Assembly (NCBI GenBank): GCA_019973155.2
Contig: BPQB01000001.1
Span: forward strand, 2,232,001-2,296,000
Origin: Phanerochaete sordida
Taxonomy: Eukaryota; Basidiomycota; Agaricomycetes; Polyporales; Phanerochaetaceae
DNA length: 64,000 bases
Reading direction: 5' to 3'
Positions 43,873-55,484 of this stretch are shown piece by piece. The translations under genes were made by a program, and so were the position numbers. Position 1 is the stretch's first letter; each line of letters starts with the position of its first letter. The notes below the pieces were generated by a model. That model saw only the letters and a list, made by a program, of their open reading frames with translations. It did no database searches and was not told where the DNA came from.

Positions 43873-46029
43873 ATGCCAAAGAAGAAGGGTCCACCCTATG
43901 TCGACGATCCGGAATGTAAATATGTCGTGGTCGAGAATCCATGGCCGTCGATCCACTACAACGCTGCCCGCAACAGTGATTACTACCAAGAAGTTGGTAC
44001 ATGGCTGCGGTACGCTCTCAACAAGGCCGCGTATCCTGAGACGATATACAGCCGCAAGACGGTACGTCTCCTCCGATCCGCCGACCACCTCCCATGATCC
44101 AGGCTAAAGAGCGCGCAAGCGGGCGCGATTCGTATACTTTCTGTGAACCATATGCCAGGTGTGCTGACTCCCCGCTTGCGCCACAGAGGTCCGATCTCGT
44201 TGTAAAGTTCTCGGAAGACGTGGACATCACACCTTTATTAGGTGCCCACTACTGGCCGAACTTTCTCAAGCAGCGCGACGCGAAACGGGAGAGCTCCTGC
44301 ATCTTTGAGTTTAACTACCGCCAACATGGGCATCCCGAAACTCGCAAGTATTTGCGCATCGGGACTTCCTCTCGCTCTGACGGCCTCCCCTCTAGACCAA
44401 TGGGCTGGCCAGGAGATCGACCTCCAAGACCCTCCGCGCTGGCGCGGCGTAGTGCCGTTCAAGCAGCCGTACCATCCGCCGGCATATGCTGACCTCAGGC
44501 GCGACAATCTGTCATGTCGCGACCTCGGTATTCCCATGCCAGTGCCACGGGAGGACGATGTGGTGCCGGATCCACAACCAGAGGTACCTCAGCCGAAACC
44601 CCAGGTGCGGTCCCGGCCTTGGCTGCCTCTTGCTCCATCGATCACTCATCGTCTCTGTAGGAACGACAGTCTCGGGATCGGTCTCTCTTCTCCTTCGTAG
44701 ATGCGATCCAGCCGAAAGTCGAGGAGGCGCCTGCTCCAGGTCCGTCGGGTGGACTAGCTGCAGCGCGTCCCCGTCAACAGCGGGAAGCTCCAGCTCCAGC
44801 ATCACGGCCGCCGCCGCCCCCAGTGGCCGAACCGAATCCTGATCAGCAGACCAGAGGTGGGATTTCACTGCACAACATAATGATCGGGATGAGTTCACCT
44901 GACGTATAGCAGATCTTCCCAGCAGCCGCATCTCGAAGTTCGATGTCGATCCGTATGAACAAGGTAATTCACCAAAGATGAACGTGTTCTGAGCAACTGA
45001 TTCAACTTGTGTAGACGAGGCTGCTGCGTCCTTTCTCAAGGCCGAGCCGACCGACCTTCGCCTGCCTCCCCTTGGCGCTGCGGTCAAACGGGAAGCTGGT
45101 TCTGCACATGTTAAGCCGGACCCAGGGCCCAGCGACGAGCTCAGACGAGAATTTGATGAATACCAGCGTGCCCTCAGCTCGGCAGCGGCGAACGTCGAAG
45201 GCCCTGCAAAGGATGAACCGTATGTGCCCAGCGCGGAGCTGATTGCAGAGTTCAATGAGCTTCAAAGTCTCGGGCACTGGCAAGAACGTGAGTTTTTGTG
45301 ACAAGTTCTTACGAATGATCAGACTTACTCTTTTGTAGCCGTGAGATTATCGCCAGGTACCGTCTACGCCTACTTGGCTGACTGAAATACTAATTGGGAG
45401 GGTTAGCTCTGCATCCCGCGACGTTAGCTTTCAAAGAGGAGCAACGGCAAAGACAAGCGGCGCGAGGTGCGTGCTCCTCTCCATGGCATTGTTCCCAGCG
45501 ATCTTGATCGGTATTCTCATAGGTAATGTGAAGTACGAGCAGGGCGAGCGGTACAGAAGACAGCCAGGTGATATACTGCGCATAAACAATCCGTCGATAC
45601 GCATCCTCATCCAGTCACAGATCCCAGAAGATGGGAAGATAGGCGACAAGAACCGAGTGGCAGGCTACCACTGAAACCTGAGTCAGACGCAGAATCATCC
45701 TCGTTCCGCCGAGACAGGCAACATGGAACATCGGCTTCACGGGCCCCCTCATATGCACCCGCGAGACCCGAAATTGGTAGCAATTCAACATGTAAGTCTC
45801 AAGTCCCTGCCCTGTCTGCATCATATTCACTAAAGACGCTGCAAAATGGCCAGATTCTGCACCACATGGAACGTTGGATCGCTCGTCTGCGGCAGTGCTA
45901 GCCCAATCAAGTGAATCTCGCATGCAAGGCTTGCGGGATCGGATGAGGCGAGAATCTGAGCGTGACGAAAGTACCAAGCGTGAGCGAGGTAGTGATGATT
46001 CAGGGACTTTCAAGAGGCGAAGATTTTAG
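43873..46029 (+). CDS. Many-exon protein of unknown function, disordered with charged C-terminus
   Basis: ATG 43873 (MPKKKGPPYVDDPE) begins a conserved-looking exon (CKYVVVENPWPSIHYN, SDYYQEVGTWLRYALNK). After an intron comes SDLVVKFSEDVDITPLL. The frame then changes. The simplest fix is a 154 nt intron at 44242-44395 leading to DQWAGQEIDLQDPPRWRG, but the bypassed part is itself open, so this border is uncertain. Small exons follow: AIQPKVEEAPAPGPSGGLAA, an exon with EPTDLRLPPLGAAVKREAG and AELIAEFNELQSLGHWQE, then several of 20-60 nt near 45340-45660. The end is RMRRESERDESTKRERGSDD...FKRRRF at TAG 46027. Family unknown; the basic end suggests a nuclear protein. Confidence 0.6.
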
Positions 46030-46209
46030 TACACGTGCTGTATCAAACACTCCCGGGAACTGTGTATACCTATCTACACGGCAATTTTGTCGTTGCTATC
46101 ACAGTTTGGTTCATGTGCACCGACTACATAGTCGGTTTAGAGCCTGGCAGATGGCAGTCAACGACGATTTGAACTTTGAAGCTGTTGACTACCCAATGAA
46201 AAAAGTGCA

Positions 46210-46246
46210 AAAAAGGAAGGCGGAACGGGAATTGAACCCGCTTCTC
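46210..46246 (-). other. Solitary tRNA 3' half plus T-run downstream of tRNA-Leu
   Basis: Directly after the tRNA-Leu comes GAGAA, then a T-arm-like hairpin GCGGG-TTCAATT-CCCGT and an acceptor-like TCCGCCT, ending in a T run (six A on the plus strand, 46209-46214) that would terminate Pol III. No matching 5' half is present. The same fragment follows the second tRNA-Leu copy. Confidence 0.7.
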
Positions 46247-46340
46247 TGACGAGAGTGGGATTCGAACCCACGCCATTTCTGACTAGTAACTTGCTCAGGA
46301 AGCCTGAAACTAGCGCCTTAGACCGCTCGGCCATCTCGCC
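46247..46340 (-). tRNA. tRNA-Leu(CAG) with 14 nt intron
   Basis: The minus strand folds as acceptor GGCGAGA with TCTCGTC, D stem GCC/GGC, anticodon stem CTAGT/ACTAG, T stem GTGGG/CCCAC around TTCGAAT, and discriminator A as in tRNA-Leu. The 21 nt between the anticodon stem halves exceed a 7 nt loop by 14. Removing CTTCCTGAGCAAGT leaves a loop TTCAGGT with anticodon CAG. The intron CCTG can pair with CAGG, the usual intron-anticodon helix. A and B boxes are intact. Identical to the copy at 59318-59411. Confidence 0.92.
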
Positions 46341-46440
46341 TTGTAACCTTCGCCCCTCATTAGTACTACGTATTGCTAAGACCCTACGTGAGTCAAGATG
46401 GTCAGCGGTCTCTGCCGCTTTCCGCTCGCGTCGCTCGACC

Positions 46441-47869
<1,429 letters not shown>

Positions 47870-48221
47870 GGGATAAAACTCCCAGGCCTTCGACGTTCGT
47901 TGTGTCCAATGATCTCACGATGTAATTGATTATCTACACTGTCAATATACGGCCATTCAGGGATAATTCTTGCCCTAAGCTTACACATGGTGTCCAGTCA
48001 GCCCAGAGGCTTTGTGGCGCCTATGTGGCGCACGTCTTGTGGCGAGAAATAAAATCTCGTGTTTTACGCTATCCTCGCGGTTGACACTCGTCAAACGTAG
48101 CAGCATCGGTAACACGTTTTCGCATAGGCACACAGTACATCCAGCCCAGAGCGTCCTTTTGATTGCAGCAGTAGACTATTCCTGTTCACTGAGCGTGGAC
48201 TGCTAGATTGTCAGCTTCGAA
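47870..48221. other. Intergenic region between convergent genes
   Basis: 352 bp between the LYS12 stop and the WKF-protein stop. AT-rich 3' UTR-like sequence; a short open frame at 48012-48206 has no support. Confidence 0.5.
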
Positions 48222-49430
48222 TCAGCTCGAGGGCGTCTTCTCTCCGGTAAGGACCTCTAGAAGTCCCCGCGCTCTCTGCTGCTTCATCTCTAGTCCAGCG
48301 GCCGTGCTTGGCTCCTCTTCAGGTACATCAAACTTGACCTTGGCTTTCGTTTTGGCGGCGGGCGTGTTTTCTGAGTCTGCAGGCGCAGATTCAACGATAG
48401 CCTGCGGCTTTTCTTCTTCTGCAGGCTTCGCGGCCAGGACCTCTCGGCAGAATTGTATCAACGTCTGTGGTAGGAATCAGCATTCTGCAGCGATGGAGAA
48501 GCACTGGGCGTCGTACCTCTCGCACGCCACCTTGGACACCAGACAGGTACTTGTTGGTCAGTGGGACATGGGTTTCTGGTATCTGCACGTCGCGCTGTGT
48601 GTCAGACACAGAGACAAGGATTAAAGCCGGTCTACATACCGCCTCCTCCGACCAGATGTTTCGGAGTAGCCAGTTTTGCCGTGCCTTGTTGAATTTCCAG
48701 CCAGACGGCTCCTCCGCCTGGAGGTATGCATAGGCCAAGGCTGCGTGCAGGACACTCGTAAGGTCGCCGTGAAACTACAAGTGACTATGCACACACCTTT
48801 TCTCGCCTGGTCAGAGAGCGAATCGTCGTCCTCGGGGTTGGGGAAGCCGGACTTGCTGCGCTTTCGCTTCTTCTTCGGCTTCACCTCGTCGGTAGCCTCA
48901 GCTACGACCTCCTCAGAGTCGTCCGTCTTCCTGTCCTTCCGCTTCTTGCTCTTCTTTCTGCTGGCGACCTCCCTGTCTTCCGACGCGACCTCTGCAGGGG
49001 TCTCTGCTGCCTCGCGCTCCTTGCCCTTCTTGTCCTTCTTTTTCTTCTTCTCGCCGTCCTTCACGTCGACCTCTATAGCGCTTGCAGCGTCCTCGGGCGT
49101 GTCATCCTTGCTCTTGCTCTTTCGCTTCTTCTTCTTCTCCTCCTTAGGCGCAGAGTCCGCGGCATTGTCTTCGGCAAGAACTCGTGTACTCTCGTCTTGC
49201 TCGTCTGCAGCGTCCTGGGCAGTAGAGCGTTTCTTCTTACGCTTTTCTTGACCCTCAGCGCTGCCTGCGTCCGTCTCCGCGTCCTTTACTCGCCTTTTCT
49301 TGCCCTTGTTCTCCTCCTCGGCATTGCTTGGCCCTGCCTCAGCTTCGACCGCGTCCGCGGCCTTTCCCTTCTTGGCTTTCTTGTCCTTCTTGTCCTTCTT
49401 CTGCTGCGGTTCTACAGCCGCGGTACCCAT
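48222..49430 (-). CDS. WKF-domain nucleolar-type protein (C7orf50 homologue)
   Basis: ATG 49430 (MGTAAVEPQQKKDKKDKK) opens a long alternating Lys-rich and Asp/Glu-rich region of more than 200 residues (KEEKKKKRKSKSKDD, KPKKKRKRSKSGFPNPEDDD). After an intron comes ALAYAYLQAEEPSGWKFNKA and RQNWLLRNIWSEEA. This is the WKF domain, named for its Trp-Lys-Phe, found in C7orf50 and small fungal nucleolar proteins. Further exons are VPLTNKYLSGVQGGVR and TLIQFCREVLAAKPAEEE; stop TGA 48222. The domain is thought to act in ribosome biogenesis; the function here is inferred. Low-complexity lysine tracts explain the overlapping open frames on the other strand. Confidence 0.85.
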
Positions 49431-49742
49431 GGTCGTTGCCCGGCAAACGAGAGGCGAATCAAAAATAGCGTATGGCGGAGGAAAAATGGATTGGCAGAGG
49501 CGAGGTACGCTGATCGAGGACGCGTGAGAGGAGATGGGAGCGAAGTCGTCGACTGCGATCTGTCGTCTGAGCGCTTTCCCGTCACTCGTCGTCCTTCCGC
49601 TCAGCCGTGTCTCGGGCGGGTCACCCGCACGGAACATCCTTCGTCTCTCTCACACCACCACCACTACTTGAACCGCGTCCACCACCAGCCTCTCGCTCGC
49701 CAGCCTTTACACCCTCATTCACCCTCTCTTCGCACTCTCACC
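49431..49742. promoter_or_regulatory. Bidirectional promoter, WKF protein / ARL1
   Basis: 312 bp between divergent starts. The ARL1 side is rich in CACCACCACC and CTCT tracts (49640-49740), a common basidiomycete leader composition. No TATA box is clear. Confidence 0.45.
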
Positions 49743-50680
49743 ATGGGTCTCTCCTTTTCGTCACTCTTCAGTTCTCTCGCATGGTGGAGCAAGGACAAGG
49801 ATGTCCGGATATTGATGCTCGGCTTGGACTCTGCTGGAAAGGCACGTCTTTCCGCCCTCCGCCTGCCTCGTCGGCAGCAGCATGAAACTCGGACTGACGC
49901 TGTGGTCCACAGACGACGATCCTATATCGCTTACAGGTATGCATACCGCCGTTCGCCATTCCGGGGCTCCTCAGCCTTCTACATTTGCGATACTCACAAC
50001 ACCCTTCGTAGATCGGAGAGGTGGTTTCAACAATACCAAGTGTGTGCCGTCGTCGTGGTTTCCGGTTGACGTGTAACTGATCTATCCCTCCGTAAGCAAT
50101 CGGCTTCAACGTCGAGACTGTCGAGGTTTGTCATCACGCGTTGGTCCCTGACGCGGGCATGAATTGACCGTGTGTACAGTACAAAAATATCAAGTTCCAA
50201 GTGTGGGACCTCGGGGGACAGTCAAGTATACGGTCAGTCGTCACAGCATTGCGCTTCCCACCGCATCTGGTGCCTCGCCACATACTAACACCTGGCACCC
50301 CTCATAGACCGTACTGGCGATGCTACTTCCCCAACACCTCTGCAATCATCTATGTCATTGATTCCTCGGACCACGATCGCATAGACACCTCCCGCTCTGA
50401 GCTCCTGACCATGCTTTCCGAGGAGGAACTCGCTGGCGCCCCGCTCCTGGTCTTCTGCAACAAGCAGGACGTCGAAGGTGCGCTAAAGCCAGAAGAAATC
50501 AGCGAGAAGCTGGGCTTGGCTGGTGGCGAGAAGGGCCGCGAATGGAGTGTGAGGGGCAGCTGTGCCACGAAGGGCGAAGGCTTGGAGGAAGGCTTGGATT
50601 GGTGCGTCGCGTGCTCAGTCATCCCGTCTCCATGACTAAGACACATTCGCAGGCTTGTCAATGCTATTCAAAAGAAGTAG
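49743..50680 (+). CDS. ARL1: ARF-like small GTPase Arl1
   Basis: ATG 49743 ([17 protein letters not shown]). Gly2 is positioned for N-myristoylation. Spliced landmarks are the P-loop GLDSAGKTT, switch [19 protein letters not shown], switch [24 protein letters not shown], and [16 protein letters not shown]. The stop is TAG 50678. These fit Arl1, a trans-Golgi GTPase recruiting GRIP-domain golgins. The first intron (49842-49912) is needed to join AGK to TTILYR and starts with GC rather than GT, with a normal AG acceptor and a CTGAC branch-like site. Seven or so exons, about 183 residues, normal length. Confidence 0.94.
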
Positions 50681-50918
50681 AAACCTTTGGTCGCAAAGCT
50701 TGGCTCGTTTCTTGTACCTCTTTCGATTTCCGTATATTCGGCCGGGACGCTTTCAGCTCGAGATACCATACCGTGTTTGTACATCATTAGCGTAATTGCT
50801 TCTACTTATTATATTTTCTCTCTGTTGCAGTCATGCCTGCGTGAGTTCAATGGCAAGATCCAAAAAGTCCGTGAGATGGTGCTACAACATGTACAATATG
50901 CTCAAGATATCACAGCGA

Positions 50919-52718
50919 TCACCGTCCCACCGCCCAGCTCCAGTTCCACTTCATCTCTTCAGGCTCGCTTTCGCATCGCCTGGAGACATCCAGGTCTGGT
51001 CGCCAGATGCGCACCGTCCCATCGTCCGCACACGTCGCAAGCATGTCCTGCGCCCAATCCACCGCCCCGACCTCTCCCTTCTGCCCGCGCAGCTCTACGC
51101 CTTTCATCCTCGCGCTCACGCCAGGGTCGCCAGTGCGCACAGCCCGCATCCTCTCGCGCTCGCTGCAGGCGACGTCGAACAGGAACACGCTGCCCTTCTC
51201 GGCGCCGCCGTTCGCGAGCCAGCGGCCGCACGGCGAGACCGCGGCGCGGACGTAGAACGAGTTTGTGCGCATGCCCTCGTGGCCATACGCCCACGCGTCG
51301 CTTGCGGGCTCGCGCGTGTGCCCCGAGAGCGGCTCGAGCGAGCCACGGTCGTACGTGTGCACGCGCGAGTCGTTCGCGAGCGCGAAGAGCAGCCCGCGCG
51401 ACGGCCCCGCGCCGGGCGCGAGGCTCGAGATGCCCCGCGCGCGCCGGGTGTCGCCGTACGTCGTCGGGTCCGCCGAGGAGATGTACGTGCACTTCGCAGC
51501 TGCGATCTTGCTCGGGTCTCTCGTGCGTTTCTTGACACCCAGGTAGCGCAGGTCCCATTCGCGCAGGATTCTGCGGGCGCGTCAGAGTCGGTCTCGACGG
51601 AGCTCTCGGGGACGTACCCGTCGTACGAGCCGGCACTGATCAGGCCGTACTCATGTGTACCGGAGAACAGCAGACTAGTGACGCCTCTCGCAGGTGGCCC
51701 GCATAGCTTGCCTTTACGTCCAGGTGGCTTTCCCGTGTCGTGCGCCTTGGATATTTGTATGGACGGCTTAGTCCTGTCCGCCTCACGTAGGTCCCAAACA
51801 CATATCGTGCCATCGCGGCTGCCTGAGCAGAGTATGCTGCCGTCGGAATTAGGATCCCATGCCAGGCACTTGACAGTGCTCGTGTGGTGTTGCAGCGAGC
51901 GCACGACCTGTCCGCTGTGAGGCGCTAGCTGCGAAACCGCGACGCTCTGGTCTGCAGCCGCAGTGGCGAGCAGTTCGTCGGAGCGAGACCACTGGATATC
52001 GAATATCGCATTTCCGTGTGGGTTGAATGTGCTTCGCTGCGGCTCTATATGGGTGTACAACATTCAGGATGAGGCATACTGGCAGCAAATGTCATATGAG
52101 TACGCACCGACGTCCCACTCTTGCCGCTTAGCCGTGTTCAGGATATGTACGGCACCCTGCTCCGTCGATACAGCCAAGAGAGAATCTTGGCCGTCCTTGG
52201 CACTATGTGAGTACGCGCAGGCGTACGGCAAATTGACTCGCAGTTGGTTGTCCACAGGCTGCCACTGGAACACGTCGCTTCTGTCCGACGAGACGAACGA
52301 CTGCAGTATTGAGCGCGACGGGACTACAAACCAAGCGTAAGTATCATCACTAGAGCATAGAGTGGGGCGACGTACGGGCTGGTAGCCGCGCCAGAGACCA
52401 TGCGCCCGCCCTCATCCCCGCGCTCCGCATCCCGAACACATTCGCGCCCCAGTTCGGCCGGCGCACGGGCGCCGCCACGTCGTCTTCGCTCTCAGACGCG
52501 TCGTTGACATCTATGTGCTCGGACTCGTCGCTCTTGTCCAATCTCACACGTTTTCGCGAGCTCTGGGGCCAGCTGTCCGCGGCAGGTGCCCGTTTGCGGT
52601 CTTGCGACGCGGGTATCGAGATGTTGGGGTATCTGTCTGTGTTTTCTTGGGCCTCTGCGTTCGTTCTATTGTTGAGCACTGGCCTGCTGGGCGATGAGGG
52701 CGGTGATGAAGGCGACAT
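50919..52718 (-). CDS. WD40 substrate receptor of the Cdt2 type (CRL4-Cdt2)
   Basis: ATG 52718 (MSPSSPPSSPSRPVLNN) begins a Ser/Pro/Asp-rich N-terminus with a KRVRLDK patch. WD repeats follow: SLLAVSTEQGAVHILNTA, GNAIFDIQWSRSDELLATAA, TSTVKCLAWDPNSDGSILCS, GSRDGTICVWDLREADRT, GVTSLLFSGTHEYGLISAGS, ILREWDLRYLGVKKRTRD, VSPCGRWLANGGAEKGSVFL and MLATCADDGTVRIWRPDLDV. Two WDxR boxes (VWDLR, EWDLR) are the DDB1-binding signature of DCAF proteins. Layout and the WDLRYLG box fit Cdt2/DTL, which destroys Cdt1 in S phase. An exon junction near 51570 restores ILREWDLR. The stop is at 50919. About 560 residues. Confidence 0.82.
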
Positions 52719-53051
52719 GGTCGAGAAAGATGGGTGGAGTAAAGTAAGAAAGCGGGGGCTCGGGTAAGAAGCGCGTCTATGAGCTTGATTACTCTCACGT
52801 GAGCGCGCCTCGTTGGCTGCACAAGCTGAGCTTCAGCACTTCATGCGGAATGATGCAGCTACTCTTTACAAGCAAAGGTCGGAATGGGAAGGCACACCGA
52901 AGGAGGACGCTGCACAACACTTCGCATCATTCGTCTTGCACGTACTACGACTTCTGACAGGTACCACAGCTACTACACAACAATCTGCGGGTTGCAATCG
53001 AAATACAATCTTACGAGGCTTTAACTCTGAATGATGGGCCGCCGCTGAGCC
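52719..53051. promoter_or_regulatory. Upstream region of CDT2-like gene with TCACGTGA
   Basis: 333 bp between the CDT2-like ATG and the HEM1 stop. TCACGTGA at 52795-52802 lies about 77 bp upstream of the CDT2-like start. The rest is 3' UTR-like sequence for HEM1. Confidence 0.5.
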
Positions 53052-55176
53052 TTAGGCGGAGGCAGCGACGGGAGAAGGGACGTGAAGGGAGGCGGAGGGG
53101 AGGTCGAGTGGGAGCGGGTTGACGACCGGTGCCTTGGAAGGCTCAGAGTACGGGCCGAGAAGGTCGTTGAACTTCTCGCGCACGACCTGGACGGCCTTCT
53201 GGTCGACGATGCGCTTCTGGCCAGTGCGCAGGGTCTTGGGCGCGGTGCCGTTAGCCAGGCCGATCTGCTTGTCGGACCAGATGGGCTCGACAGGCTCGGC
53301 ATCCGGCATGCCAACGTTCGCGTGACCGCCGAGAGCCTTCCAGTCCGAGGTGCGCTTGATGCCGAGCTCCTTGAAGGTGGTGTCGACGGCGGTAGCGAGC
53401 CTGGCAATCTGCTCGACGGTGTGGCCGGGGGTGACGGTGAAGCGGAGACGCTCCTCGCCGCGCGCGACGGTGGGGTAGTTGATCGCCTGGACGTAGACGT
53501 TGTGCTTGGCCAGCAGCGTGTCCGAAGCCTTCCTGGTGAGGGCCGGGTCACCGACGAGAACGGGAACGATGTGCGAGGGGCCGGGGATGACGGGGATGTC
53601 GAGCGACTCGAAGCGCGACTTGAGGTCACGGACGTTGATCTGCTTCAGCTGGCGGTCACCGAGGAAGTGGCGCTGGTAGGAGATACTGGCGCGGGCACCG
53701 GCCATGTTGGCAGGGGGAAGGGAGGTCGTGAAGATGAAGCCTGAAGCGTAGGACCTGACCATGTCGACCATGTCGGTCGAGCCGGCAATGTAACCGCCGA
53801 CTGCGCCGTAGGCCTTGCCGAGAGTGCCTGCGGAAAAGAAGGAGTGTAAGCGAAGTGATCGACAGGGCCGCACTAACATTTAGACTTACCAGTGATGATG
53901 TCGATGCGGTCCATTACAGAGCCCTTAATGGGTTCTGGGTTCATGCCCTGGGCCTTCTGGGCCTCCCAGTCGAGATGCTCAGCGACGCCAGCGCCGTGGG
54001 GTCCGTAGAGGCCGACAGCGTGGACCTCGTCGAGGAAGGTGAGGGCGCCGTACCGCTCGGCGAGATCACAGATCTCGGCGATGGGGCCGATGGTGCCGCA
54101 CATGGAGTAGACGCTCTCGAAGGCAATGATCTTCGGGGTCTCCTTGGGATAGGATGCGAGCTTGGCTTCGAGGTCTTCGAGATCGTTGTGCTTGAAGATG
54201 ACACGCTTAGCACCGGAGTGCTTCATGCCGACGATCATCGACGCGTGATTCATCACATCGGAGAAGTATACGCAGCCTGGAAGCTTCGAGCCCAGCGTCG
54301 TCAACGTCGCGTCGTTGGCGACGTAGCACGACGAGAACACCAACGCCGCCGGCTTCCGATGCAGCTGTGCCAGCTCCTCCTCGAGGGCCAAGTGCATCCC
54401 CGTGTTGCCAGCGATGTTCCGTGTTCCGCCGGCACCGTGCCCGTACGTGTCGAGAGTGCGGCTGCAAAGCAGGGATAGTGAGGACAGCAAAGCCGACAAA
54501 GCGCAGGGGATACGCACTGCATGGTCTCCAGTACCACTGGGTTGTTACCCATGCCAAGATAGTCGTTGGCACACCACACCTCCACCTCATCCTTCGCGTT
54601 ACCAGTGTGCGCGATGGGGAACTTGTCCGCCTTGCGGTTGATGTTGTTGAAGTAGCGGTAGGACGCGTCCTGGTGCTTCTTCTCCAACTCCTCCACGTAG
54701 AACCGCTCGTAGTCAAAGCCGCCGGGCGCAGCCGCCTTGCGCGCACTCTCCGCGGACGCGGTGTGGAAGGGGCAGCCGGCGTTCGCCTTGGAGGTGGACG
54801 CCTTGGAGGACGCCTCCTTGTCCGCCTTGGACTTGGCCTTCGCGAGGTCCTCCGCCATGCGGGCGGCGGCGAGGGCCTTGGAGGCGTGCGGGCACATGGC
54901 GATGTCGGCGGAGCTAGTGTCGACGCCCTTGTGCTGGTGGATCTTGGAGACGTCGGCGCTGCCCGCGACGCTGGCGTAGCCCGCGACGAGCTGGCCGGAG
55001 CGCATCTGGAGGGCGGGGCCCATGACGGGACAGCCGGTCGCCTTAACCGTGAGCTTGGACAGGGACGGGTAGCGTGGCGACGCTTTGGTGCATAGGGTGC
55101 GGAGGGTGGAGGACTTTGTGCGGGCGAGGAAGGGGCACGAGGACTTGAACTTTGCGAGGTTGCCGAGTCTCTCCAT
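53052..55176 (-). CDS. HEM1: 5-aminolevulinate synthase, mitochondrial
   Basis: PLP enzyme condensing glycine and succinyl-CoA, the first step of haem synthesis. ATG 55176 ([20 protein letters not shown]). The N-terminal region carries four Cys-Pro haem-regulatory-type motifs, at about C14, C49, C95 and C135. The catalytic core shows [82 protein letters not shown] and [17 protein letters not shown]. The PLP lysine is in [15 protein letters not shown], created by splicing near 53825-53887. The stop is TAA 53052. Three exons, about 640 residues. A CCAAT box on its strand (55323-55319) lies about 145 bp upstream. Confidence 0.95.
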
Positions 55177-55484
55177 CGTTGTGGACGGCGAGCAAGACAG
55201 GAATCGCGACGGGAAGGGGGACAGACACAAGAAAAGAGCAGCGATGACTGGTCCTCTTATGGAAACCCCTTTTGAGTGGCGCGTGACAGGGCGAAACCGG
55301 TGTAATGGCACGCGGGTGATTGGTTTACGGCCCATTCTCACACATGAGCCCGACTCGAAACGCGGCCTCGGGTGCTACAAAAGCCGAGTTCCTCCGCCCA
55401 CACCGCTCGATTACTCGCCATTTCGCAATAAAACCAAGCTCGTAAAACATACACAGGGTCCCACAACACTGCACATAACCCCTG
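55177..55484. promoter_or_regulatory. HEM1 upstream region with CCAAT box
   Basis: 308 bp between the HEM1 ATG and the ARG8 stop. CCAAT on the minus strand at 55323-55319 fits a HAP-complex site, plausible for a haem gene. The distal part is ARG8 3' UTR. Confidence 0.5.
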
